Assembly: GCA_964007875.1 (NCBI GenBank)
Contig: CAXGAH010000012.1
Coordinates: forward strand, 1-64,000
From: UBA1275 sp002323515
GTDB taxonomy: Bacteria > Bacteroidota > Rhodothermia > Balneolales > Balneolaceae
Direction of reading: 5' to 3'
DNA length: 64,000 nt
This document shows positions 19,162 to 28,750 of the stretch, in pieces. Made by a program: the position numbers and the translations under genes. The notes beneath the pieces were generated by a model that made no database searches, had not been told where the DNA came from, and saw nothing but the letters and a program-made list of their open reading frames with translations. Numbering within the stretch: position 1 is the first letter of the stretch; each line of letters starts with the position of its first letter.

Positions 19162-20841
19162 GTGAAGTCTAATCGTTTAATTCTACCTGGAATTTTTTGT
19201 TGTTTTTTACTTGTCCAGTGCACGTTTTCAAAGAATAAGAATGTTGAGCCAATTTTGGCTGAAATTGACGGTTATACGGTGTCTGAGGCTCACTTTCTAA
19301 CTAGCTTCAAGGAGTTGTACTACCGAACAGGGCAATCTATAGCTCCAGATCCATCTACAAAAAAAGCAGTATTGGATTCAGAATTCAATACGTATGTGTT
19401 AGCTGTACATGCTATAGATCAAGGTTTAGATATGCGAGAAGAATTAGAGTTTCTAAAGACTAGGATTCAGGCTCGAGTTGTAACTGAGGAATTCAAGCGT
19501 CAACTACTGTTTAGCGATTTAGAGGTGACTGAATCCACCTTACGCGAGTATTTTGTGCGGTTTAATACCAAAGTGAGAGCTTCGCATCTGTACGCAAAAA
19601 CACGTGAGGAAAGTGAGTTACTCTTAGCGCGGATACAGGCAGGTGAATCTTTCGATGACCTAGCCAAGGAAGTCTTTGAGACGCGATATTTACAGGATAA
19701 TGGAGGTGATGTAGGATTTTTTACTACGGATGATATGGATGTATCCTTCGAGGAAGCTGCATTTACAAATTCTCCTGGTAGTATCGTGGGTCCAATACAA
19801 ACAGCCCAAGGTTTTAGCATCATTAAGGTAACTGATCGGATTCAGAATCCTATACTTACCGAAGCTGATTTTCAGCGTCAATTGCCTGAGTTGGAACAAT
19901 ACGCTCGAAAAAAGTTACAAGAATTACATGAAAGAAGGCACTTAGAAGATTTTATCGAGTCAGTTACCATAGATAAAATATTTATAAAGATTCTATTGAA
20001 AGATCTAAACAGTAAACAGGGCAGAGAGCAAGGTATTGAAGGTATAAACCCAAAAAACTGGATGCTGGATGAACCCATTTTGCGACATCGATATGGCATT
20101 TTAACTCTGAAAGATTGGGAGTCTGAGTGGCGAATAACCCCTGTAGAATACCTTGAAGGTATTTCTTCAGTGTATCATCTTAAATCAGTTTTGAGCGGGA
20201 TTGCATACCGATCTTATATAAGTCACCTAGCTCATGAAGCGGGTATTCCTTCGCAACCTGAGGTTCAGGCATCCATTAAACAGACGTATCTGAATTCTTT
20301 GGCTCTTGAAGTAGAGAAAGGTATTAAGAGGTCAATCGAATTTAGCCCAGCAGAGTTATACACCACCTTTGAAGCTAATCCTGATCGTTTTATTCAACCC
20401 AAACAAGTGCTTTTGCAGCGTATTGTAGTTTCTTCGAAGGAAAAAGCGCAGCAAATATACGCTGTGCTCCAACAAGGTCATTCATTTACTGATATGCTTC
20501 AGTTGCACACTGAGTCTAACGAAGATTTAATGGTCGATGGGGTCATGAATTACCAGCAATGGGCTCAATTAGGGCATTTAGGAGAAGAGTTACAACGCTT
20601 AGCACTCGATTATGTAACCAAACCTGTAGCTTATCAGGCTAATGAATATCATATCTATAAGTGTTTAGATATCGAAGAAGCTCGTTCACTACGATTCGAT
20701 GAGGCTAAGGAAGCGGTCAAAAATATATTACTAGAACAGAAATTTAGAGCAGCAAGGTCTGAGTTGATCAGGCAAGTAAAGAAAAAGCATAATGCATTTA
20801 TTGACTTGGAACGACTTGAGGAAATTAATATTGAAATCTAA
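19162..20841 (+). CDS. Parvulin-type peptidyl-prolyl isomerase lipoprotein (SurA/PpiC-like)
   Basis: This is a 559-residue exported protein. The GTG start gives a lipoprotein signal (hydrophobic LPGIFCCFLLVQC, with Cys at about residue 20 as the lipid anchor). A SurA-like N-terminal helical region is followed by a parvulin domain at about residues 135-225 (KVRASHLYAKTREESELLL, NGGDVGFF, GPIQTAQGFSIIKV). A weaker second parvulin-like segment lies at about 410-515 (QVLLQRIVVSSKEKA ... YQANEYHIYKC). Such proteins escort outer-membrane barrels through the periplasm. It is the first gene after the LacI-type operator, and its stop is four bases before the TonB receptor start, so a chaperone role dedicated to that receptor is inferred from context. 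Confidence 0.83.
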   Translation: MKSNRLILPGIFCCFLLVQCTFSKNKNVEPILAEIDGYTVSEAHFLTSFKELYYRTGQSIAPDPSTKKAVLDSEFNTYVLAVHAIDQGLDMREELEFLKTRIQARVVTEEFKRQLLFSDLEVTESTLREYFVRFNTKVRASHLYAKTREESELLLARIQAGESFDDLAKEVFETRYLQDNGGDVGFFTTDDMDVSFEEAAFTNSPGSIVGPIQTAQGFSIIKVTDRIQNPILTEADFQRQLPELEQYARKKLQELHERRHLEDFIESVTIDKIFIKILLKDLNSKQGREQGIEGINPKNWMLDEPILRHRYGILTLKDWESEWRITPVEYLEGISSVYHLKSVLSGIAYRSYISHLAHEAGIPSQPEVQASIKQTYLNSLALEVEKGIKRSIEFSPAELYTTFEANPDRFIQPKQVLLQRIVVSSKEKAQQIYAVLQQGHSFTDMLQLHTESNEDLMVDGVMNYQQWAQLGHLGEELQRLALDYVTKPVAYQANEYHIYKCLDIEEARSLRFDEAKEAVKNILLEQKFRAARSELIRQVKKKHNAFIDLERLEEINIEI

Positions 20842-20845
20842 CGAT

Positions 20846-23800
20846 ATGCGAGAAATCTTAGGTAAGTACAGAGCCAGGTGCATGAACATTCAAGTTGGGT
20901 GTTTGAGTGTATGTATGGCCATACTTTTCATGAGCCAGACTTTTGCTCAATCAGGTAAAATTACTGGGACTTTATTAGATGCCGATACCAAAAAGCCTCT
21001 CATTGGTGCTACCGTTGGTATTCAGGGAACAACAAAAGGTGCAATAACCGATGTAGATGGAAACTATCTCATGCTTAATGTAGCACCTGGAACCTATGTG
21101 CTAGAAGCTAGATATATTAGTTATGCCACAGTGGTGGTTCAAGACGTGATTGTACGTACAGATTTGACAACAAATCAGAATTTTGAACTCAGTTTAGAAT
21201 CATTTGAAGGAGAGGAAGTGGTAGTTGTAGCAGAGCGCCAGGCTGTAATTAAAGATATCACTAGTTCAGAGGCTAGAGTTAGTAGTGATGAAATTGCCAA
21301 ATTACCAGTACAAGAGATCACTGATGTAATACAATTACAAGCTGGTGTAAATGTAGGGAATGATGGGGGTATTCATATTCGGGGTGGACGAACAACAGAA
21401 GTTTCATATGTTGTAGATGGAATTCGTGTTACAGATGATTATGACGGGAGTAATGGTCTGCGCTTGGAAAATGAATCTATCCAAGAGCTACAAGTCATCT
21501 CCGGTTCGTTCAACGCCGAGCATGGACAGGCTTTATCTGGTGTGGTGAATGTTGTTACTAAATCTGGGAATAACAACTTTGAAGCATCTTTTAGAGGGTG
21601 GGGAGGTGGTTATTTAGCTACTAATGAGTCCCAACTCTATGATGGAATTGGCACAGAATTATCCAGTTTTAATCCTTCTAGGATGTATAATTATACTGCT
21701 TCAGTATCGGGTCCTATCATTCGGGATAAACTTACCTTTTTTGCTACTGCTCGTAAATTCCAGAATGAAGGTTGGTTAACAGGTCGAAACGCGTACTCTC
21801 CACATGGGAAGTATGTTGAAAGGATACCTTTAGGAACTGATTTATCTACCTATGAAACCTTATACGGAGAACGAATCGATTTATCATTGCCCTATCATAC
21901 GGTAGATACAGTGATCGTACAAGGGCAGGAGTATTTAGAAATTCGGGACGATGGTACTCGAGATAGTAGCCTGGTGAACATGAATCACTTTAAGTCCCAA
22001 AGTTTCCAAGGAAATTTGGAATTTAAACCACTGAGTTGGCTAAAATTCAACCTTATTGGTACTTATGCACAAGAAGAAGGGGGGGGGTTTGACTTTGGTA
22101 ACCGCTTTGTACCTAATGGGATGAACAGTACCTTTAGAAACAATTATTCTTTGAATTTCAAAACAACCATTACTCCGAGTGCAAATACTTTTGTTACCGT
22201 GAATCTAGCAAATAGGTATAATGAGTATCAAAGTTATTTATATGAAGATCCATGGGATCCTCGGTACTTCAATTATGAAAATTTATCGGATCCATTGTTT
22301 GGAACTTCAAATATACTCTTTGGAAATCAGATAACTAGTGCTGGACAGTTTAACACTTATGGGACTAACAATTCTCGATTCAACAGGTTTACGGATTCTT
22401 ACATTGCTAAGGCCGAAGTTTCATCTCAGATCAATGAGCATCACTTTATAAAAGCCGGAGTCAGTGTACAATTTGACGAAATCTTCTTTGAAAGTATCAG
22501 TTTGTCACCCTTGAGTCAGCAGGGAGTGTCTATTCCTGAAGGAACTCCTCAAGAATTAATAGATAAAGGATTGATCGAGCTAGGATATCCTGAAATAAAT
22601 TCTCCAGGCTTTCAACGTTATACTGAAAAACCACGCAATTTTAGTGCTTACGTACAAGATAAAATCGAATATGATAATCTTATCATAAATGTGGGGCTTC
22701 GATTCGATTATTTTGACCCTAATACCGAAATTCCTGCTGATCTAGAGGATCCAGACATAAATCTTCCCACAAAATCAGAAAATCTATATACCGATACCAA
22801 TGGAAACGGTCAACAGGACGATGGAGAACCTAGTTTAACCGTAGCTGATCGTCAATTGTATTGGTGGGAGGCGGCTTCAACAAAATATCAAATAAGTCCT
22901 CGAATTGGTGTGGCCTATCCAATTAATGATCGCGGAGTAATTTATTTTTCCTACGGTTATTTCTTTCAAATGCCTTCTTATGACCGGTTATACACCAATA
23001 GTCAAATCTTACTCTCACAAACAGGTGGTGATCAAGGTCTGTTTGGTAACCCAAACTTAGAAGCAGAGAAATCTATACAGTATGAGTTAGGCCTAAAGCA
23101 AGAAATATTTGATGGAACAGCTATTGAGCTTACTGGTTATTATAAAGATACTCGCGATTATGTATCTTCACGACCTCAAGTTACCGGTGCTCCTTCCATT
23201 ACTTATGGTATTTATTATAATAGAGACTTTTCTAAGTCCTTGGGGACCACTTTTTCCTTCAATCAATTTGTGAATCAACGGTTTAATTTTGGTCTGGATT
23301 ACACCTTTAGTATAGTGGAGGGTAGTAATAGTGATCCTGCTTCTGAATATTTTGCCATTTTAGCACAGGGGAGTAAAATTGATTCGACAAATCAATCCAA
23401 TACCCTAACAAAAATTGTCCAACCTTTAAACTGGGACCGTACCCATATCATTAATGGTTCTATGTTTTTTACGGGAGATACTTGGGGAACCAACATACTT
23501 GCTCGCTTTGCTTCAGGTACGCCTTATACCCCGGATCGAAACATCCCCGGCGTGTTAGTGGGGGAGGTCGCGTCAATTCGAGATTTACGAAATACAGCGC
23601 GACTACCCAATCGGTTTACTTTAGATATTAACGCTTATAAGAATATTGAAATTCAAGGATATGCACAGCTTCAGATCTTCTTTAATGTGTATAACTTGCT
23701 CGATACTAAGATTATCAATGGAGTGTATTCCGATTCGGGATTGCCAACGCGCCCACTACCAGCTCGTGTTATTCCTGGAGCCCACCCTGACTACTACAAT

Positions 23801-23860
23801 AATCCAACCTTTTATGCTGAACCTCGAAGAGTCCAACTCGGAGTTCAATTTTCATTTTAA
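20846..23860 (+). CDS. SusC-like TonB-dependent receptor
   Basis: This is a 1004-residue outer-membrane transporter. The frame extends upstream to 20792, but the ATG at 20846 is chosen because it follows the parvulin stop and precedes a signal peptide (cleavage near TFAQ-SG). Residues about 35-115 form a carboxypeptidase-regulatory-like domain (GKITGTLLDADTKKPLIGAT, ITDVDGNYLMLNV). The plug follows (IHIRGGRTTEVSYVVDGIRV, LSGVVNVVTKSGNNNFEASF), then the barrel, ending in the aromatic RRVQLGVQFSF. These receptors import ligands with TonB-ExbBD energy. The context of amylases and starch-binding modules suggests maltodextrins. A classical SusD lipoprotein is absent, and the next gene, starting two bases later, is an unrelated large protein. 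Confidence 0.92.
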   Translation: MREILGKYRARCMNIQVGCLSVCMAILFMSQTFAQSGKITGTLLDADTKKPLIGATVGIQGTTKGAITDVDGNYLMLNVAPGTYVLEARYISYATVVVQDVIVRTDLTTNQNFELSLESFEGEEVVVVAERQAVIKDITSSEARVSSDEIAKLPVQEITDVIQLQAGVNVGNDGGIHIRGGRTTEVSYVVDGIRVTDDYDGSNGLRLENESIQELQVISGSFNAEHGQALSGVVNVVTKSGNNNFEASFRGWGGGYLATNESQLYDGIGTELSSFNPSRMYNYTASVSGPIIRDKLTFFATARKFQNEGWLTGRNAYSPHGKYVERIPLGTDLSTYETLYGERIDLSLPYHTVDTVIVQGQEYLEIRDDGTRDSSLVNMNHFKSQSFQGNLEFKPLSWLKFNLIGTYAQEEGGGFDFGNRFVPNGMNSTFRNNYSLNFKTTITPSANTFVTVNLANRYNEYQSYLYEDPWDPRYFNYENLSDPLFGTSNILFGNQITSAGQFNTYGTNNSRFNRFTDSYIAKAEVSSQINEHHFIKAGVSVQFDEIFFESISLSPLSQQGVSIPEGTPQELIDKGLIELGYPEINSPGFQRYTEKPRNFSAYVQDKIEYDNLIINVGLRFDYFDPNTEIPADLEDPDINLPTKSENLYTDTNGNGQQDDGEPSLTVADRQLYWWEAASTKYQISPRIGVAYPINDRGVIYFSYGYFFQMPSYDRLYTNSQILLSQTGGDQGLFGNPNLEAEKSIQYELGLKQEIFDGTAIELTGYYKDTRDYVSSRPQVTGAPSITYGIYYNRDFSKSLGTTFSFNQFVNQRFNFGLDYTFSIVEGSNSDPASEYFAILAQGSKIDSTNQSNTLTKIVQPLNWDRTHIINGSMFFTGDTWGTNILARFASGTPYTPDRNIPGVLVGEVASIRDLRNTARLPNRFTLDINAYKNIEIQGYAQLQIFFNVYNLLDTKIINGVYSDSGLPTRPLPARVIPGAHPDYYNNPTFYAEPRRVQLGVQFSF

Positions 23861-23862
23861 GT

Positions 23863-26800
23863 ATGCGAATGAATCCTATGTCCTTTAATCACCTTTATAT
23901 CATACTATTCACTGCCTTGTTTGGGTTATCAACTCCGGAAGTTTTTGCGCAAGTCACTGACTATGAGCCAAGCGAAGAACGATCAGATTTCAACAATCGT
24001 AAAATATCCATTATGGATGGAAATAGGTTAAGAGCTACCTATCACAACAATGGCCACGCAGGACGTAGAAATTCGGGGGCATTGAATGAATTGCTATTTG
24101 AATTCCCTAGAAATACAAATAGGGAATACATGTATTTTATGAGTGTGATGTTTGGTACAGAGGTGCCAGATCAAAGCACTCCTGAAGAGGATATTTTTCC
24201 GTTGGTCAATACCGCATCATACAAAACTTCTCGTGATGGGCGAAGTAATTGGTCCTTGAACCCTGTTGACGGCTATACCCGTGATAATTCCGATGAAATG
24301 GCGCGCAGTGATCGTGGTCCTGCATCTCCATTAGGGAATACTTGGCCAAATGCATGGCCCGATAAATTTGAAGATGGGGGAGATGGATGGGCTGGTTCGT
24401 GGAATGGATATTTTGGTCGGGATCAATTCAATGCTGACGTGGAGTTTTATTACAAAGCGGGAGACGATACCTATACCCGTTATGTGGGTTCACGATACCG
24501 ACCTGACGAGACGGATCCTACTCGTGGTGGTCTTGGTTTAATTTTGGAAACCCGCATCTTGGCCTGGTCGCAAACACTAGTAAATGCGACTCATTTTAAT
24601 TTATTTGAGTTGAAAAATGATGCGAGTTACGATTATCCTAGAATGGCTTTTGGTCTTTGGATTGCTGACTTCGTTGCAGGCGGTGGACCAACCGACACCC
24701 CTTTGTTTGATAATATCCGAGCTATTGCTTACTTAACAGATACAGATCGACAAAGTGGAGGTAACGTATTTGATGGGGGTCTAATTGGAGAGATGGGCTT
24801 AAAATTCATTGAAACCCCTGGTAATCCAATTGATGGTATTGATAATGATGGTGATAGTGATAATTATAATACTAGTAGTGATATTTATGACCCGGAAAAT
24901 GTTGATTTATATACTAGCTTAACTTCAGCAGCTGGAGGATTCTATTATGATATTTCTACGGTTCAGGATACCTTAATTCGGGTATTTACAACTGCCGATT
25001 TTGAGGAACGAGTAATCAATATTGGTGATCCAATTGTTCTAATCCAAGACGACCATAGTCGGGTTATTCATACCTATGATGGGAGTTCATTTGTATCTCA
25101 AGGGCGTAACTATGATTTTGGCGGTGGACCTTTCACGGTTCAAGAAGATCTTTTTCCAGAAACTAATGAAGATTTTGGTATTCATATCGACGGTCTAGAT
25201 AATGATTTTGACGGGACAATTGACGAGAACCAACCCAATCATCTAACTAAGAGTACCTATATACCAGCCTTGGATCAGTTTCAAACCCGTCCTGTACGAT
25301 TTATTAACTATCTCGAATTCAGTGTTGGTGATACGCTGCAAAAAGGATTGATTGTCCCGAATCAGACAATTCGAGCACGAATCTTAGAAGATGCAGCCTT
25401 TGCTTCTCTGGTCAATGATGAATATGCTGGGAGGCTTCAGAATTTTCATACAAGTGCTCCTATGATGGATGAAGGCCGTGAAGATTATTTTGATAATGAC
25501 GACGATTGGAATATCCTAATTGATGATGTGGGAATTCAAGGCAATCCAAATTCTGCAAGTTTAGGGCAAGGTGACGGATTCCCAACATCGGGCGCAGGTA
25601 CTGTATTTCCAGGAGAATCTGGCATTGATAAAACAGACGTAAGTGAAACAGATCTTATAGGTGTATCACGAGTTCGTATCTTTGATGCAGGTTCTATGCA
25701 AGTTACTCAAGATGCAGATATTTGGCTGCGTTACTTGATACCAGGTGAGTTTGTAGAAAAACAAGGATCTGATTCTGATATTTACGTGTCTTCAGGATTA
25801 TTTCCTCTTGCAAAAGGAAGCTCTGAACGTTTCGCTGTGGCTATAACAGCAGCTCAAGAAAACCAACAAAGCGCTTTGTTCGATCGTCAACGTGTCAATC
25901 AGCGTTTGGAAGATGCTACCAAAGCTTATGAGGCCGATTATCAATTTGCAATAGCACCGGATCCTCCAATCATTACCTCAGTGCCAGGAAATGGTAGAGT
26001 AACTCTATATTGGGATACTAATTCTGAAAATTCGTTTGATCGGTATATGAATCTTCAAACGGGTAATGGTTATGATTTTGAAGGTTATAAAGTATATCGA
26101 ACTACTGATGTGTCTTTTGAGGAAATTAGAAGTATAACAGATGGTCGCGGGGGGAAAACATTTTTGCAACCTGTAGCTATTTACGACCTGCAGAACGGAG
26201 TATTTGGCTTTCATCCAGTTTCTGAAAATGGATTACAATTTAATATGGGTAGTGACTCAGGTATTCGTCGTATATATGAGGATACTACCGTCGTTAATGG
26301 TCGTAAATACTATTATGCGGTTACTGCCTTTGACCGTGGTTTAGAGCAAGCGGGGATAAGTCCTTCTGAATCACCTGTTCAGATCTCTCTTAACCCTGAT
26401 GGTAGTGTAGATTTCGGGCAAAATGTACTTGAAGTACGAGCGTCTAGAGAACAAGCTGGTTATATAAGTCCTACTAGTCCCCAAGCGGCTATATATCAGG
26501 GAGCACCTGGCGGGACTGTTGAGGTGGAGGTGATCGACCCCACGGAGTTAAAGGCAGATAATTTATATGAGGTAGTCTTTGATGATACCTTATTAAGTGG
26601 AGGCTCAAATCCAGATACACTCAAGACAAAAAATTTCACGCTTCGCAACATTACTACCGGTTCCCCCGATACGTTACTTTCCCGATACTCTACTTTAAAT
26701 GGGGGTGGTAATCCTGTAACCGAGGGTTTCACTGTACGAGTCACCAACATCGAATCCTTCGGCCTAAACGAAGCTCGCTCAGGTTGGTTCGCTGCTGACC

Positions 26801-27696
26801 CTGGAGCCATGGACATACATGGATTTTCTTTTGTAACTCAGGCAGCACCTAAGGTTTCCGATTATGAATTAATTGTAGGGGATAATGTAGGATACGGGCA
26901 GTCTACCGAAAAAGAAATTGAAGTAGCAACGGGTATTTTCCAGACCTTACCATCCATTCCTACTAATTTTAAAGTCATTAATACCTATACTGAAGTTGAA
27001 GCCAAATATGCTTTTGCTGATTTAAATGTAAACACCTCTTTTCAACAAAGATGTAATCCAACTATAATTGTACCCGGTAATTATACGCCACCAGAACCAG
27101 GTAATATCTCAGCAGTAGCTGGTTTTAGTGGACGTTGCTCTGATGTACTGTTTTTGATAGAAGATTTTAGAGGGGTAGAGGATACACTAACCTATAAAAT
27201 CGAAATGGCGCCATTGCTCATAGATGGTAATCTGGAAACCAGAAATCCTATAGCTGGTGATACGCTTAAAATATTTACAACCAAACCATTCTCATCCAAT
27301 GATATTTTTCGATTTCGGTTTGATAGTGAAAACATACCGCGAATTGACGCTGACTCGGCAGCATCTGCCCTTGACGAAATATTGGTCATCCCCAATCCTT
27401 ATAAGGTGGCTAATATTTATGAGCCAAGCGTAACAAATACCAATTTTCAGCATAACCGTGAGCTCCATTTTACAGGTATGCCGGCGCCATCCACTCTGCG
27501 GATATTTACAGTCTCGGGGGTTCTCTTACGTGAAATATTTATAACAGAATCAGACTTGACCAGTGCATATGGCGGGTCCTATGTTTGGAATATGCTCACG
27601 AAAGACAATTTAGAAATCTCCTATGGTATCTATCTCTATCATATTAAAGCACCAGGAGTTGGCGAAAAGGTGGGTAAATTTGCGGTTATTAAATAA
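23863..27696 (+). CDS. Large surface protein with T9SS-like C-terminal domain, function unknown
   Basis: This is a 1277-residue secreted protein I do not recognise as a characterised family. A signal peptide (LYIILFTALFGL, cleavage near EVFAQ) precedes a long soluble region. Two Asp/Asn-rich loops resemble calcium-binding thrombospondin type 3 or EF-hand-like repeats: DGIDNDGDSDNYN (about residue 325) and HIDGLDNDFDGTIDEN (about 445). A fibronectin-III-like segment lies at about 700-850 (PPIITSVPGNGRVTLYWD, YKVYRTTD, YYYAVTAFDRG). The C-terminal 90 residues (VIPNPYKVANIY, LRIFTVSGVLLREIF, GIYLYHIKAP) resemble a T9SS type A sorting domain with IPNPYK replacing YPNPFNP. It lies between the TonB receptor and a PorV-like protein. 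It may be the surface partner that SusD provides elsewhere, which is inference only. Confidence 0.75.
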   Translation: MRMNPMSFNHLYIILFTALFGLSTPEVFAQVTDYEPSEERSDFNNRKISIMDGNRLRATYHNNGHAGRRNSGALNELLFEFPRNTNREYMYFMSVMFGTEVPDQSTPEEDIFPLVNTASYKTSRDGRSNWSLNPVDGYTRDNSDEMARSDRGPASPLGNTWPNAWPDKFEDGGDGWAGSWNGYFGRDQFNADVEFYYKAGDDTYTRYVGSRYRPDETDPTRGGLGLILETRILAWSQTLVNATHFNLFELKNDASYDYPRMAFGLWIADFVAGGGPTDTPLFDNIRAIAYLTDTDRQSGGNVFDGGLIGEMGLKFIETPGNPIDGIDNDGDSDNYNTSSDIYDPENVDLYTSLTSAAGGFYYDISTVQDTLIRVFTTADFEERVINIGDPIVLIQDDHSRVIHTYDGSSFVSQGRNYDFGGGPFTVQEDLFPETNEDFGIHIDGLDNDFDGTIDENQPNHLTKSTYIPALDQFQTRPVRFINYLEFSVGDTLQKGLIVPNQTIRARILEDAAFASLVNDEYAGRLQNFHTSAPMMDEGREDYFDNDDDWNILIDDVGIQGNPNSASLGQGDGFPTSGAGTVFPGESGIDKTDVSETDLIGVSRVRIFDAGSMQVTQDADIWLRYLIPGEFVEKQGSDSDIYVSSGLFPLAKGSSERFAVAITAAQENQQSALFDRQRVNQRLEDATKAYEADYQFAIAPDPPIITSVPGNGRVTLYWDTNSENSFDRYMNLQTGNGYDFEGYKVYRTTDVSFEEIRSITDGRGGKTFLQPVAIYDLQNGVFGFHPVSENGLQFNMGSDSGIRRIYEDTTVVNGRKYYYAVTAFDRGLEQAGISPSESPVQISLNPDGSVDFGQNVLEVRASREQAGYISPTSPQAAIYQGAPGGTVEVEVIDPTELKADNLYEVVFDDTLLSGGSNPDTLKTKNFTLRNITTGSPDTLLSRYSTLNGGGNPVTEGFTVRVTNIESFGLNEARSGWFAADPGAMDIHGFSFVTQAAPKVSDYELIVGDNVGYGQSTEKEIEVATGIFQTLPSIPTNFKVINTYTEVEAKYAFADLNVNTSFQQRCNPTIIVPGNYTPPEPGNISAVAGFSGRCSDVLFLIEDFRGVEDTLTYKIEMAPLLIDGNLETRNPIAGDTLKIFTTKPFSSNDIFRFRFDSENIPRIDADSAASALDEILVIPNPYKVANIYEPSVTNTNFQHNRELHFTGMPAPSTLRIFTVSGVLLREIFITESDLTSAYGGSYVWNMLTKDNLEISYGIYLYHIKAPGVGEKVGKFAVIK

Positions 27697-27703
27697 GGCA
27701 TTT

Positions 27704-28726
27704 ATGAAAACAGAACGAATGACATCACGCTTAGTTTGGACACTTCTTTTGATAGCTATTCCGGTGGCTGCATATCCACAATTATCTAAGGTGGGTACCT
27801 CTGCAGCAGAGTTTCTACGAATACCGGTAGGGGCACGAGCATCTTCAATGGCAGCATACACTGCTAATATAAATGATGGTTCGTCTATGATACTAAATCC
27901 GGCTGGCTTAGCCACTTTAGCTAATAGTGAAGTACTTTTAGAGATAACACCTTGGTATTTAGATATGACTCATAGTTTTTTTGGGGCAGCCATGCCTACC
28001 GAAAAGGGGGTATTTGGAGTTCATGTGCTATCATTGAATTATGGTGAATTTGAAGAAACTACCGCTGAGGCGCAAGGATTAACCGGACGAACTTTTAGCG
28101 CCTATTCCGTATCCTTTGGCCTCACTTATGCAAGGCAGTTACTTCCTCAATTTAGTATTGGAGGTACCGCAAAAGTGGTATATGAGCAAATTGCGAAGAG
28201 CTCAGCTTCGGCCTTAGCCTTCGATATCGGAACAGTTTATCAAACTCCCTTTGATGATATCCGATTTGGAGTCAGTGTCACTAATTTTGGGTCTAAGTTA
28301 CAAATGAATGGAAATGATTTGATTATTAGTTCGGACCCAGATGAATCACAATCAGGGAATTATGAACCCGATGCATTACTTGCTACACAGGCTTTTGACC
28401 TGCCACTAATGCTTAAAGTAGGGCTAACTTGGGATGCGTTTGAACGAGAAAATGCTCGTATGACATTTTCAGTGGATGGAAACAATCCCACTAACAACAC
28501 CCAAAGTGTAAGTATTGGCGGTGAACTAGCACTTGCAAACGAACAAGTGATGCTCCGCGCTGGCTTACCCTATGTAGGTCAAGAGAATAAGATAGAGACA
28601 TTTACTTCTGGAGTAGGAGTTCGATATCGTACACCTAATGGTCTTGGACTTGGTTTCAACTACAGCTATCATGGATATGATTACTTGGGAGATATCAATA
28701 AACTCAGCATTCAGATTTTATTTTGA
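27704..28726 (+). CDS. PorV/PorQ-family outer-membrane protein
   Basis: This is a 340-residue barrel protein. The ATG at 27704, seven bases after the previous stop, is preferred over the open frame to 27623 because it begins a normal signal peptide (LVWTLLLIAIPVAAYPQ). The mature start SKVGTSAAEFLRIPVGARA followed by ASSMAAYTANINDGSSM and LNPAGLATL is the PorV/PorQ family signature. The rest alternates short strands and ends KLSIQILF. PorV is the T9SS shuttle protein that receives cargo at SprA and carries it to the attachment complex. PorV paralogues scattered next to surface proteins are common in this group. Its place between two secreted proteins suggests a role in their export or surface display. 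Confidence 0.85.
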   Translation: MKTERMTSRLVWTLLLIAIPVAAYPQLSKVGTSAAEFLRIPVGARASSMAAYTANINDGSSMILNPAGLATLANSEVLLEITPWYLDMTHSFFGAAMPTEKGVFGVHVLSLNYGEFEETTAEAQGLTGRTFSAYSVSFGLTYARQLLPQFSIGGTAKVVYEQIAKSSASALAFDIGTVYQTPFDDIRFGVSVTNFGSKLQMNGNDLIISSDPDESQSGNYEPDALLATQAFDLPLMLKVGLTWDAFERENARMTFSVDGNNPTNNTQSVSIGGELALANEQVMLRAGLPYVGQENKIETFTSGVGVRYRTPNGLGLGFNYSYHGYDYLGDINKLSIQILF

Positions 28727-28730
28727 TTAC

Positions 28731-28744
28731 AGTTTAATTAAACT
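28731..28744. repeat. Perfect 14-base palindrome before the starch-binding protein gene
   Basis: AGTTTAATTAAACT reads identically on both strands. It lies in the 24-base gap between the PorV-like stop (28726) and the ATG at 28751. It could be a protein-binding site or a small A/T hairpin. At this base composition chance occurrence is possible, and no function is assigned. Confidence 0.4.
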
Positions 28745-28750
28745 AATAAC

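Noticed and set aside
18984..19172. Short open frame of 62 codons between ispG and the parvulin gene
   Set aside because: It has no family resemblance and no ribosome binding site. It runs across the operator/promoter region and into the parvulin start, so it is best read as non-coding sequence.
24350..24541. Second-frame open reading inside the 1277-residue surface protein gene
   Set aside because: It is contained fully in a well supported gene, and its methionine/glycine-rich product resembles no known protein.
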